From Pokkaliibacter sp. MBI-7 (GTDB lineage Bacteria; Pseudomonadota; Gammaproteobacteria; Pseudomonadales; Balneatricaceae), in NCBI RefSeq assembly GCF_029846635.1, contig NZ_JARVTG010000002.1, positions 124,001 to 188,000 on the forward strand: a stretch of DNA of 64,000 bases. Direction: 5' to 3'. Shown here in pieces: positions 17,282-25,280 of the stretch. A program made the position numbers and the translations under genes. The notes beneath the pieces were generated by a model. The model saw only the letters and a program-made list of their open reading frames with translations, did no database searches and was not told where the DNA came from. How positions within the stretch are numbered: position 1 is the first letter of the stretch; the number at the start of each line of letters is the position of its first letter.

Positions 17282-18328
17282 GTGACAAAACGTATTGTCG
17301 AGTTTGATTATCTGCGTGGCATCGCCATCATCTATATCGTCCTGGGGCACTCCATTTCCAATTCCGGGCAGGGATTCCCGCTATGGCTGGAAAACCTGCT
17401 GCGTGGTGGTACGGGCGTCTTCGTTTTTGTCTCTGGCTTCTTCTTTCATCGCATTTTCTACCCTCGGTTTGCCTACAAGGACTTCATGCTGAAAAAGCTG
17501 CAAAACGTCTTTGTACCCTTTCTGGTGGTGTCGATGGTGGGCTTGCTACTGCAGAGTGGTGAGCTGACATTTATCCATCACAAAACATGGGATGTCGTGC
17601 TCGCTGCAGACTGGAAAACCCTGCAGACAGGCTTCGTGCTTTTTCCGCACTGGTACATTCCTTTCATCATGCTGACCTTCGCAGTATCACCCGTGCATAA
17701 GTGGTACATCGAGGCCAGGCCCGCCATACAATGGGCGCTGTTTGCTGCCAGTTTTATTGCCTCGGCACTGATCCATCGCGGCGAAGAAAACATCAACGTG
17801 ATTCACTCGGTGTTTTATTTCACGCCTTTCTATCTGCTGGGCATTCTCTATTCCCAGTATCAGGACAGCTTCTATCGTCACGACAAAGCTATCCAGTGGC
17901 TGTGCTGGATCGTGATGATTCTGGCGGTCTATATGCAGACTTACGTGGATGCCCATGTCGGTAACTACCACAAGCCCGCCTTTGAGTGGCGTGGTGTGGA
18001 CTGGCAGATGGTGCAGAAGATGGCGGCCTGCATTCTGTTGCTTGAGCTGAGCCGCTGGATGGTGGGTAAGCCCGGTGCGGATCACCTGCATTTTCTTGCC
18101 CGTATCAGCTTCGCTATTTTCTTCCTGCATCCTATTTTCGCGGTCATTATCGGCACCACCATCTGGTACGCCGGTACTCATTATGGTGTGCATTTGCCGC
18201 AGACACTGGGGTGGAGTCTGGGCTTCTCGCTGTTGATGTATCTCTATCTGATGTATTGCACCGTGGCTCTGGTGCTACTGCTGAAACGCTGCCTGGGAGA
18301 GCGCAGCCGTTGGGTAATGGGTTGGTAA
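17282..18328 (+). CDS. Acyltransferase-3 family membrane protein, copy 1
   Basis: A 348-residue integral membrane protein. It opens with RIVEFDYLRGIAIIYIVLGH, the acyltransferase-3 signature (R/K-x-x-x-x-D-x-L-R-G-I-A-x, then the catalytic-type His of the GH motif), followed by GTGVFVFVSGFFFHRIF and about ten hydrophobic segments, and closes with SRWVMGW. Family members transfer acetyl, succinyl or other acyl groups to sugars or lipids of the cell surface. The GTG start at 17282 is chosen because it has GGAG eight bases upstream and gives the same N-terminus and length as the paralogue that follows 48 bp downstream. No glycan or exopolysaccharide genes are adjacent, so the acceptor is unknown. 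Confidence 0.85.
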   Translation: MTKRIVEFDYLRGIAIIYIVLGHSISNSGQGFPLWLENLLRGGTGVFVFVSGFFFHRIFYPRFAYKDFMLKKLQNVFVPFLVVSMVGLLLQSGELTFIHHKTWDVVLAADWKTLQTGFVLFPHWYIPFIMLTFAVSPVHKWYIEARPAIQWALFAASFIASALIHRGEENINVIHSVFYFTPFYLLGILYSQYQDSFYRHDKAIQWLCWIVMILAVYMQTYVDAHVGNYHKPAFEWRGVDWQMVQKMAACILLLELSRWMVGKPGADHLHFLARISFAIFFLHPIFAVIIGTTIWYAGTHYGVHLPQTLGWSLGFSLLMYLYLMYCTVALVLLLKRCLGERSRWVMGW

Positions 18329-18376
18329 GATGCCAGCCCTTTGCCATCCATTTTCGTGCTGCATGGAGTGACAGCC

Positions 18377-19420
18377 GTGAATCATCGTATCCTTGAATTC
18401 GACTATCTGCGTGGCATCGCCATCCTCTACATTTTATTAGGCCATTCCATCTACAACTCAAACGAAGGCTTTCCGGTACTGCTGGAGAACCTGCTGCGCG
18501 GTGGTACGGGAGTATTTGTCTTCGTTTCTGGCTTCTTTTTCCATCGGGTGTTCTATCGCCAGTTTGAATATCGCTCCTTCATGGTGAAGAAGATTCAGAA
18601 TGTCTTCGTGCCTTTTCTGGTGATTTCTGCTGTCGCCATTGTGCTGCAAATGAATGAATGGCTGTTCATCCACGGCAATACCTGGGACGAAGCGCTGGAA
18701 ATTGAATGGAAGATTCTCCGCGATGGCTACGTGCTGTTCCCGCACTGGTATATCCCTTTCATCATGCTGACCTTTTTGTTGTCACCATGGCATAAGGCCT
18801 ATATCGAGAAGCCTCTGGCGCTGCAGCTTGGGTTGCTGGCACTGAGCAGTGTGGTGGCGGTTTTTCTCCAGCGTGGTGCTGACAACGGGCCGATACAGTC
18901 GCTGTTCTATTTCACCCCGTTTTACCTGCTGGGGATCCTGTACTCGCAGTATCAGGACTGGTTTGAGCGCAACAAGAAGCCATTACTGATGCTCTGTGCC
19001 GTGCTGGTACTGGTAGCACTATTCATGCAGACCTATGTGTTCTTTCATGTGGGCAACTACCACAATGCGCCGCTGCGTTTCCGTGGTGTGGACTGGCAGT
19101 TCATACAGAAAATGGCAATCTGCTTACTGTTGCTGGAGCTGAGCCGCTGGATGGTGGATAAACCGGGTGCAGATCATCTGCACTTTCTCGCCCGTATCAG
19201 TTTTGCGCTCTTCTTCCTGCATCCCTTCCTGTCGATGGTGGTGGCTGACGGGCTGCTATTTCTGCATAACGTCTTCGCTTTCGACATCCCGCATAACACC
19301 CCCTGGTCCATGGGAATGCTGGTGTTCCTGTTCCTGTTCCTGACGTATGGCACAGTTGGGTTGATTCTGTTACTCAAACGCTGGTTAGGTCATAACAGCC
19401 GCTGGGTCATGGGCTGGTAG
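18377..19420 (+). CDS. Acyltransferase-3 family membrane protein, copy 2
   Basis: A 347-residue paralogue of the preceding gene, clearly more than half identical by eye. Shared blocks include EFDYLRGIAI, LLGHSI/VLGHSI, LLRGGTGVFVFVSGFFFHR, VLFPHWYIPFIMLTF, FTPFYLLGILYSQYQD, PGADHLHFLARISFA and the terminal SRWVMGW. The start is again GTG (18377) with GGAG eight bases before it, so start codon and spacing are conserved as well. Divergence is highest in the loops between helices and in the last periplasmic segment before the terminal helix (DIPHNTPWS against HLPQTLGWS). A tandem duplication with later divergence in acceptor or donor choice is the simplest reading. Confidence 0.85.
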   Translation: MNHRILEFDYLRGIAILYILLGHSIYNSNEGFPVLLENLLRGGTGVFVFVSGFFFHRVFYRQFEYRSFMVKKIQNVFVPFLVISAVAIVLQMNEWLFIHGNTWDEALEIEWKILRDGYVLFPHWYIPFIMLTFLLSPWHKAYIEKPLALQLGLLALSSVVAVFLQRGADNGPIQSLFYFTPFYLLGILYSQYQDWFERNKKPLLMLCAVLVLVALFMQTYVFFHVGNYHNAPLRFRGVDWQFIQKMAICLLLLELSRWMVDKPGADHLHFLARISFALFFLHPFLSMVVADGLLFLHNVFAFDIPHNTPWSMGMLVFLFLFLTYGTVGLILLLKRWLGHNSRWVMGW

Positions 19421-19456
19421 TGCGCTACCTGACAAGGTGCCATCTGTCTGGGGTGG

Positions 19457-19942
19457 TTAATTGCGCAGCATCGAACGGATGACATGCGCAACCACCCCGA
19501 AAATCTCCAAATCCATACCATCGTTGACGCTGATCGGCAGCTGACGGGAGTTCAGGGGTAACAGGCGAAGCTGAGGTTGTGTCGCCAGCTTGCGTACCAT
19601 GAATTGCCCGTTCAGACGCACTACCACCAGATCGCCATGGCGTGCCTGCAAGGCGCGATCAACCACCAGAATGTCATTGGGAGCAATGCCCATACCCTGC
19701 ATAGCCTCGCCACTGGCGCGCAGGAAAAAGGTGGCTGTGGGGTGTTTCACACAGAGTTCATTCAGATCAAGCGGGTGATCAACGCTCTGTCCATCACGTT
19801 CTGGCAGGCTGGCGTAACCCTCGGTCACCATGTTTTTGTCTGTCTCACGTTGTGGCTGCGAACCGCTATGGTTGAACAGCAATGACAAGCCCAGGTTCCT
19901 GAAGAAACCGCTACGTCCCAGCAAGGTGATCTCATGCATCAT
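19457..19942 (-). CDS. UmuD-like S24 protein lacking the Ser-Lys dyad
   Basis: A 161-residue protein aligned over its C-terminal 110 residues with UmuD: LDLNELCVKHPTATFFLRAS, DILVVDRALQARHGDLVVV, and a final EIFGVVAHVI. UmuD cleaves itself with a Ser-Lys dyad (Ser60, Lys97 in E. coli) and then joins UmuC as DNA polymerase V. Here the serine position is Ala80 (SGEAMQ, codon GCT) and the lysine position is Arg117 (FMVRKL, codon CGC). The N-terminal 50 residues are longer than in UmuD, with no evident Cys-Gly cleavage site. Start ATG 19942 follows GAGG. No umuC is adjacent. Two LexA boxes lie upstream, so it should be SOS-induced. It may be a non-cleavable partner or competitor of UmuD or of LexA-like proteins. 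Confidence 0.82.
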   Translation of the reverse strand: MMHEITLLGRSGFFRNLGLSLLFNHSGSQPQRETDKNMVTEGYASLPERDGQSVDHPLDLNELCVKHPTATFFLRASGEAMQGMGIAPNDILVVDRALQARHGDLVVVRLNGQFMVRKLATQPQLRLLPLNSRQLPISVNDGMDLEIFGVVAHVIRSMLRN

Positions 19943-19991
19943 GGCTGACCTCATTGAATGTTTAGACAGAAACGACGAATTACTGTGTTGG

Positions 19992-20007
19992 CTGTGTATT
20001 TATACAG
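19992..20007. promoter_or_regulatory. LexA (SOS) box, proximal
   Basis: CTGTGTATTTATACAG on the plus strand (CTGTATAAATACACAG on the coding side) is a near-ideal CTG-N10-CAG box, 50 bases upstream of the UmuD-like start. It should overlap or adjoin the promoter and place the gene under LexA. Confidence 0.85.
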
Positions 20008-20046
20008 TGGTTTGATGGGCGAGAAAAGATGGAAAGGATAAAAACA

Positions 20047-20062
20047 CTGTATGAAAAAACAG
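20047..20062. promoter_or_regulatory. LexA (SOS) box, distal
   Basis: CTGTATGAAAAAACAG is a second CTG-N10-CAG site, 55 bp (about five helical turns) from the proximal box. Helical phasing would suit cooperative repression by two LexA dimers. Confidence 0.75.
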
Positions 20063-20143
20063 TATTTCGGTAAGTTTTTGATTTTGAATGGCAGTAAATA
20101 TCACTGAAAGGTACTGCAGGAAGGGACTATTGCAGGAAAGGGC

Positions 20144-20176
20144 TGCACCATGAGGCATCCACAGCCTCATGGTGCA
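20144..20176 (-). terminator. Terminator-like hairpin after the DUF1479 gene
   Basis: A perfect 12 bp stem (TGCACCATGAGG with CCTCATGGTGCA) and a 9-base loop lie 50 bases after the DUF1479 stop, followed on the minus strand by a pyrimidine-rich tract. It separates the lacI-DUF1479 transcript from the SOS-controlled gene. Confidence 0.6.
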
Positions 20177-20225
20177 TTCAGTGATGTTTTGTATGCAGGC
20201 GCCAGAAGCACATCGTGAAGACGTC

Positions 20226-21464
20226 CTAATAGCCCATTTGCCGTTTGCCCAGTTCTGTCAGGTCGTCAGGCAAGGCTCTGCCAGTGAAGTCCACTTCGTA
20301 ATTCTCCGGAGCAAAGTCTGGGGAGGATTTACCTGCTTCAAAGGCGGGCCGTTGCAGCGCCAGGAAGTCACGATTCTTCTGGCAGTCGGGAGCGGCGCCT
20401 ATATAGATCACATTGCTGTAGCCCTGGCTTTTGTTGTGATCTTCGACACCATGAATCACATCCGGGTGCCACCACACGGTATCGCCGGGATAAACCGTTG
20501 GGATAGGCACAAAGGCCTGCAGCAACAGCTGATGATACTTTTCCGTAACGGACAGGGCGCGGCCGGCTTTGGCGCCACAGAGCTCATCGTCTGGCACATC
20601 ATCCTGCAGTGCCCGCAGCAGCATCCAGGCCATGGCATCTGCGATGGGGACGAGGTTCAGTGTGCCATCTCCCGGACCTTGCTGGCTCATGGCCGTCCAG
20701 CCCTGATAGGTACGAAACATGCGGCAGACGGCCGGTGAGGGGATCTCCACGGCTTCGGTGCGGTACAGCGAGTCAAACGGCTGGTAGGCTGCCAGATCGC
20801 CACCGAATACATGGCGGTAGACCTGGCGGTAGCTGGGTTCGATCCAGCGTTCAATAGTGCCGCCATCGACATGAGGTGACAGACCCAGTGTTTTGTCCCC
20901 GGGTTCACGCTGGCGCGCACGATCAGCGTAGCTGCATTCCTGATCAGGATTGAAGACCTGCTGGCCGTCATATTCGAAAGTCCACAGCCGGTTGAGCCAG
21001 CGGCGGGTGAGAGCCAGCTGCTCCGACTGACGTGCCATTACCTGTGGTTTGGACCAGTACAGGCCAAAAATTTGCGGGCGGCCGCTGGCTAATGCACTGA
21101 AGTAGTTGTCGAGCCCGCGTTTTTCGACTTCCTTGCTGAAATAGTCATTCTCGTTGACGTACTCCATCAACTGACGATTCCACTCATCCACCTGTTCACG
21201 CGGGAACACATTGCGCACCACCACGCAGCCGCGGCGGCGAATGCGGGTCTTGAGTTCATCCATGCCTTCCTCCTGCAGGTCGGCAAAGTTCACCACCGGA
21301 ATGGGGGATTCCCCGCTGGCGACGCAGGCCTGGATGTCCTCTACCTGCTGCTGGATGCGGGCCGTCATGGCGGCAAAGCGTTCTGGCAGGTCACTGATCT
21401 GTGCTTTCAGCAGGCGTTTGGCTTCAGCAATTCGAGGGCGGAACTGTTCGGGATCAAGGCTCAT
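20226..21464 (-). CDS. DUF1479 (YbiU-like) putative oxygenase
   Basis: A 412-residue protein matching the YbiU/DUF1479 family over its length: RRRGCVVVRNVFPREQVDEW near residues 75-94, GLSPHVDGGTIERW (His-x-Asp of a double-stranded beta-helix metal site), YPGDTVWWHPDVIHGVEDHN (distal His) and YSNVIYIGAAP. This layout fits an Fe(II)/2-oxoglutarate-type oxygenase, though the family's reaction is not established. Start ATG 21464 follows GGAGA. It lies 46 bp downstream of the lacI-type regulator on the same strand and is presumably co-transcribed with it, which links it to the sugar transport genes across the divergent promoter. Confidence 0.85.
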   Translation of the reverse strand: MSLDPEQFRPRIAEAKRLLKAQISDLPERFAAMTARIQQQVEDIQACVASGESPIPVVNFADLQEEGMDELKTRIRRRGCVVVRNVFPREQVDEWNRQLMEYVNENDYFSKEVEKRGLDNYFSALASGRPQIFGLYWSKPQVMARQSEQLALTRRWLNRLWTFEYDGQQVFNPDQECSYADRARQREPGDKTLGLSPHVDGGTIERWIEPSYRQVYRHVFGGDLAAYQPFDSLYRTEAVEIPSPAVCRMFRTYQGWTAMSQQGPGDGTLNLVPIADAMAWMLLRALQDDVPDDELCGAKAGRALSVTEKYHQLLLQAFVPIPTVYPGDTVWWHPDVIHGVEDHNKSQGYSNVIYIGAAPDCQKNRDFLALQRPAFEAGKSSPDFAPENYEVDFTGRALPDDLTELGKRQMGY

Positions 21465-21510
21465 GGTGCAGGTCTCCAGAGGCTGATATTGGATTTATTG
21501 TGGGCGTCCG

Positions 21511-22560
21511 TTATTGCGGTAGTTGCAAGTGAGTAAGCACGGGCAGGGGCTCCGGCTGTTCACTGCTTCTGATCAGTTGCAGGATCTGTTCAGCCATGAT
21601 GCCGCCTGCCTGTTGCAGGTTTTCCTTGAAGCGGATCAAGGGCAGGTTGAGATAGTCGCCGATGCTGGTGAGCTGTTTGATCGCAATATCCACATCGCTG
21701 CCAATGATGCGGCCGCGACGTTGCAGCAGGGAGATCACCGGCAAGGCGGCGGTTTCTTCGGGAATGAAAAACGCATCGCAGTCCTGCCAGACGGTATCGG
21801 CATAGGCATGAAGCAGTTCCGGCAAGGTGTTCAGATCCACTCCCTCGGCAATCAGCCGCGGCAGACCCGCTTCATGCATGGCACGGCTGTAGCCATCGAG
21901 AATATGCCCGCGGTAGGTGTTGCGCGCTGGCGGCAGGATCACCCGGATACGCGTGCGGCCGCGTGCTATCAGTGCCTGAGTGGCCTGATAGGCAAAGGTT
22001 TCATTGGCAAAATCACAGTAGCTGTGAGGCGTTACCATTTCGGTGCGACCGTGGGTGACAAAGGGAATGCCCACTTCGCTGAGGTATTTCACCCGCGGAT
22101 CCTGTGGCTGGGTATGAGTCAGGATCAGACCATCCGCAGCACGACGCTCCACCAGATAGCGCACGGTATCCAGTGGGCTTTCGCCAGGTTGTTCAGGTAC
22201 CACAATCAGGTGATAGCCGGAGTTGATCAGGCCGTCGCTCATGCCCAGCAGCATCAGGCGGGCAAAGGCGTGCAGCCGGTCTTCACGATTGAGGACAAAG
22301 GCGATGACCTGGGTCCGGCCGGTCTTCAGGCGCACCGCAGCCCGGTCCTGGTGATAGCCGAGACGTTTGGCGGTTGCCAGTATTTCCTCGCGGGTAGCCT
22401 CACGCATGGGGCTGCCGCCCGACAGGGCACGGGATACCGTCGCAATGGAAAACCCGGTGGCCGCTGCAATCGTCTTGATGGTGGCGGAAGCTCTGGTCGC
22501 CGATCCGCTGGTGGCTTTCATCGCTGTGCTGCGGTCGGGCTTATCGGCTGTACTGACCAT
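21511..22560 (-). CDS. LacI-family transcriptional regulator
   Basis: A 349-residue repressor. The helix-turn-helix TIKTIAAATGFSIATVSRAL (about residues 27-46) is followed by a hinge and a periplasmic-binding-protein-like sensor (FVLNREDRLHAFARLMLLG, ADGLILTHTQPQDPRV, DCDAFFIPEETAALPVI). Start ATG at 22560 is taken; an ATG at 22521 is possible because the first 13 residues look unstructured. It is divergent from a sugar ABC transporter, and ideal LacI-type palindromes lie in the gap, so it probably represses both sides until a sugar or sugar derivative binds. Confidence 0.92.
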   Translation of the reverse strand: MVSTADKPDRSTAMKATSGSATRASATIKTIAAATGFSIATVSRALSGGSPMREATREEILATAKRLGYHQDRAAVRLKTGRTQVIAFVLNREDRLHAFARLMLLGMSDGLINSGYHLIVVPEQPGESPLDTVRYLVERRAADGLILTHTQPQDPRVKYLSEVGIPFVTHGRTEMVTPHSYCDFANETFAYQATQALIARGRTRIRVILPPARNTYRGHILDGYSRAMHEAGLPRLIAEGVDLNTLPELLHAYADTVWQDCDAFFIPEETAALPVISLLQRRGRIIGSDVDIAIKQLTSIGDYLNLPLIRFKENLQQAGGIMAEQILQLIRSSEQPEPLPVLTHLQLPQ

Positions 22561-22650
22561 CTCGGTGTCGTTACCTGTTCAGGGTCTTCTGCAGTGTGTT
22601 GTGAGCGCTGTTGCTGCTCACTTCCTGCGGCTGAGTCTCGGGTTAAAACA

Positions 22651-22672
22651 AAAATGAAAACGTTTTCATTTT
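22651..22672. promoter_or_regulatory. LacI-family operator, perfect palindrome
   Basis: A 22 bp perfect palindrome centred on AACGTT, whose core is ATGAAAACGTTTTCAT (22654-22669). The central CG and AAACGTTT pattern is characteristic of LacI/GalR operators. It lies 90 bp upstream of the regulator start, so autoregulation is likely. Confidence 0.88.
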
Positions 22673-22773
22673 GTGCGGAAACTATAGAGCAAGCACTCAG
22701 ACAAGTACAACCTGACCCAGATAAAAATCCACTTTGACGAAAAACGATCTCTTTGCTAAGTCTTTATAGCCTA

Positions 22774-22787
22774 TGAAAACGTTTACA
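22774..22787. promoter_or_regulatory. Second LacI-family operator
   Basis: TGAAAACGTTTACA repeats the core of the first operator with one imperfect pair. It is 120 bp away from it and about 155 bp upstream of the sugar-binding protein start, in position to control the transporter promoter, and would allow looping between the two sites. Confidence 0.78.
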
Positions 22788-22942
22788 GAGCGGGTCGGTT
22801 AATGCCTCTGCAGACGGTTCTTCAAATATCCGTTGAACCATCCTGTCGAGTGAACGAAGTCTGAAAGAGCTATGCCGTAAAAGAAGAGCCATGCAGTAAA
22901 AAGCGCCGCAAAGGCAGATTCCAAAAATAAGGAGAATAAGTA

Positions 22943-24199
22943 ATGAATCTGAAGAAACTGGTCGCAGCGGTTGGTTGCGCCTCCATCGCATTGATTGCCG
23001 CACAGAATGTTCAGGCCGCCGGAAAGGTTGAGGTGCTGCACTGGTGGACCTCGGGAGGCGAGGCCAAGGCGCTCAATGTACTCAAGGATGATCTGCAGAA
23101 AAAAGGTATTACCTGGGAGGACATGCCCGTCGCTGGCGGTGGGGGTGAAGCCGCCATGACCGTTCTGCGTGCCCGGGTGGCCTCTGGCAATCCCCCTACA
23201 GCGGCGCAGATGCTGGGCTTTGATATTCAGGACTGGGGCGCGCAGGGGGTGGTAGCCAACCTTAATGATGTGGCCAGGGAAGAGAACTGGGATAACGTCA
23301 TTCCTGCGGCCATCCAGCGCTTTTCCAAGTACGACGGTAAATGGATTGCGGCACCGGTCAACGTACACTCCACCAACTGGATATGGGCCAACAAGAAGAT
23401 TTTTGATGAGCTTGGCCTGACTCCTCCTACTGATTTTGATGGCATGGTCAAGGCGCTGGATAAGATCAAGGCCGCTGGTTATATCCCGCTGGCTCATGGT
23501 GGTCAGGCCTGGCAGGACGCCACCCTGTTCGACAGCGTGGTAATGACGACAGGTGGCCCTGAGTTCTACCAGAAAGCGCTGATCGATCTTGATCAGGACG
23601 CCCTCAAGTCTGACACCATGAAGCAAGTGTTCGAGCGGATGCGTATTCTGCGCAGCTATGTGGACGACAACTTCTCAGGCCGTGACTGGAACCTGGCATC
23701 CGCTATGGTAATTGATGGCAAGGCCGGTATGCAGATCATGGGTGACTGGGCCAAGGGCGAATTCCTCAATGCCGGCAAGAAGCCCAATGAAGACTTCCTC
23801 TGCTTCCGTTTCCCCGGTACTCAGGGCACTGTCACGTTCAACTCTGATCAGTTTGTTATGTTCAAGGTTGGCGATGACCGTGCCGAAGCGCAAAAAGAGC
23901 TGGCCAAGGCCATCCTCTCTCCGACTTTCCAGAGTGCCTTTAACGTGGTCAAAGGGTCTGTGCCTGCACGCACCGATGTGTCGGATGCTGCCTTTGATGC
24001 CTGCGGCAAGAAAGGCATGGCAGATCTGAAAGAGGCCGCAGACAAGGGCACTTTGCTGGGCTCGATGGCACATGGCCATGCTGCACCTGCCGCGGTCAAA
24101 AATGCCATGTATGACGTGATCACTGCCCATTTCAACAGCGATATGTCCGCCGAAGAAGCCGTGAAGCAGCTAGCTGGCGCAGTGGCTGGCGCGCAGTAA
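22943..24199 (+). CDS. Carbohydrate ABC transporter substrate-binding protein
   Basis: A 418-residue family 1 extracellular binding protein. Signal peptide MNLKKLVAAVGCASIALIAA is cleaved near VQAAGK; then VEVLHWWTSGGEAKALNVLK, FDIQDWGAQGVVANLNDVA, APVNVHSTNWIWANKKIFDE, LAHGGQAWQDATLFDSVV and IMGDWAKGEF. This pattern is close to glucose/mannose-type binding proteins of pseudomonads (GtsA-like). AAGGAGAATAAGTA precedes the ATG. It is the first gene of the transporter operon, under the LacI operators, and is separated from the permeases by a stable hairpin that would favour higher expression of the binding protein. Confidence 0.92.
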   Translation: MNLKKLVAAVGCASIALIAAQNVQAAGKVEVLHWWTSGGEAKALNVLKDDLQKKGITWEDMPVAGGGGEAAMTVLRARVASGNPPTAAQMLGFDIQDWGAQGVVANLNDVAREENWDNVIPAAIQRFSKYDGKWIAAPVNVHSTNWIWANKKIFDELGLTPPTDFDGMVKALDKIKAAGYIPLAHGGQAWQDATLFDSVVMTTGGPEFYQKALIDLDQDALKSDTMKQVFERMRILRSYVDDNFSGRDWNLASAMVIDGKAGMQIMGDWAKGEFLNAGKKPNEDFLCFRFPGTQGTVTFNSDQFVMFKVGDDRAEAQKELAKAILSPTFQSAFNVVKGSVPARTDVSDAAFDACGKKGMADLKEAADKGTLLGSMAHGHAAPAAVKNAMYDVITAHFNSDMSAEEAVKQLAGAVAGAQ

Positions 24200-24230
24200 T
24201 TTGCGACTCGCCTTTGTCTCCTGTCGCTCT

Positions 24231-24268
24231 GAGCTGAAGCCCTGCCATTGATGGCATGGCCTCAGCTC
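24231..24268 (+). terminator. Intercistronic hairpin between binding protein and permeases
   Basis: An inverted repeat of 18 bases per arm with 16 matches (24231-24248 with 24251-24268), with TGCCAT-TG-ATGGCA at its tip. No T-run follows. Such structures commonly stabilise the upstream mRNA or partly terminate, giving more binding protein than permease. Confidence 0.6.
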
Positions 24269-24386
24269 ACGGGCTCGGAATAACCATGTTGCCCCGGTGT
24301 GCTGCACCGGTGGCGACGAGGCGGCTGGCATTGCACCTGTCTGATTACAGGTGGAAGTCGACCCGGCCGCAACAGGGTCAAGAACC

Positions 24387-25280
24387 ATGCAAAATTACCA
24401 ACGTGATTGGCTCCAGCGCATGCTGCCCAGGTTGGCACTTTCTCCCAGTCTGGCGGTGATCCTGGTCTTTGTGTACGGCTTTATCGTCTACACCAGCTAT
24501 CTGTCTTTCACCAATTCAAAAATGTTCGCCTCCACCGATCTTATCGGTCTGGAGAACTACGTCAGGCTGTTCAATTTACCGAACTGGCATCTGGCACTGA
24601 AAAATCTCGGTATTTTCGGTGGGCTCTACATCCTGATCTGCGTGTGTCTGGGCCTGTTTCTGGCCATCCTGCTGGATCAGAAAATTCGCGGCGAAGGGTT
24701 GATTCGTCCGGTGTATCTCTACCCGATGGCCGTCAGCTTTATCGTCACCGGTACCGCCTGGAAGTGGTTTCTCGACCCCAGCATCGGGCTCGAGCATGTC
24801 ATGCACCTGTGGGGCTGGGACAGTTTCACCTTCCGCTGGATCAAGGAAACCAACACCGCCATTTATTGCGTGGTGATTGCGGCGGTGTGGCAGTCATCCG
24901 GTTTTGTGATGGCGATGTTTCTGGCCGGTTTGCGCGGTATCGACAATGAGGTGCTGAAGGCGGCTCAGGTGGATGGTGCATCGCCTTATCATATGTACCG
25001 GCGCATCGTGATTCCGATGCTGCGGCCGGTATTTCTGTCGGCGTTCGTGGTGCTGGCGCACATGGCCATCAAGTCCTATGACCTGATTATTGCCCTGACC
25101 AATGGCGGGCCGGGCAGGGCGACGGAGTTACCCGCCACGTTCATGTATTCGTATACCTTTACCCGCAATCAGATGGGAGTGGGGGCAGCATCAGCCGTCA
25201 TCATGCTGATGACAGTAGCAGCGATCATTGTGCCTTATCTGTATTCCGAGCTGCGGGAGCGTCAACATGAGCGTAACTAG
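24387..25280 (+). CDS. Sugar ABC transporter permease, MalF type
   Basis: A 297-residue inner-membrane permease with six hydrophobic segments. It has LSPSLAVILVFVYGFIVYTS at the first helix, YPMAVSFIVTGTAWKWFLDP, and the EAA loop EVLKAAQVDGASPYHMYRRI preceding IPMLRPVF, by which it would dock on an ABC ATPase. Start ATG 24387 has only a weak ribosome site; an ATG at 24351 is possible but adds residues unlike the family. It overlaps the next gene by 14 bases. Confidence 0.88.
   Translation: MQNYQRDWLQRMLPRLALSPSLAVILVFVYGFIVYTSYLSFTNSKMFASTDLIGLENYVRLFNLPNWHLALKNLGIFGGLYILICVCLGLFLAILLDQKIRGEGLIRPVYLYPMAVSFIVTGTAWKWFLDPSIGLEHVMHLWGWDSFTFRWIKETNTAIYCVVIAAVWQSSGFVMAMFLAGLRGIDNEVLKAAQVDGASPYHMYRRIVIPMLRPVFLSAFVVLAHMAIKSYDLIIALTNGGPGRATELPATFMYSYTFTRNQMGVGAASAVIMLMTVAAIIVPYLYSELRERQHERN

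Noticed and set aside
21523..22737. A 404-codon frame on the plus strand opposite the LacI gene
   Set aside because: It is the antisense shadow of a clear LacI-family regulator, begins without a ribosome site and has no recognisable domain.
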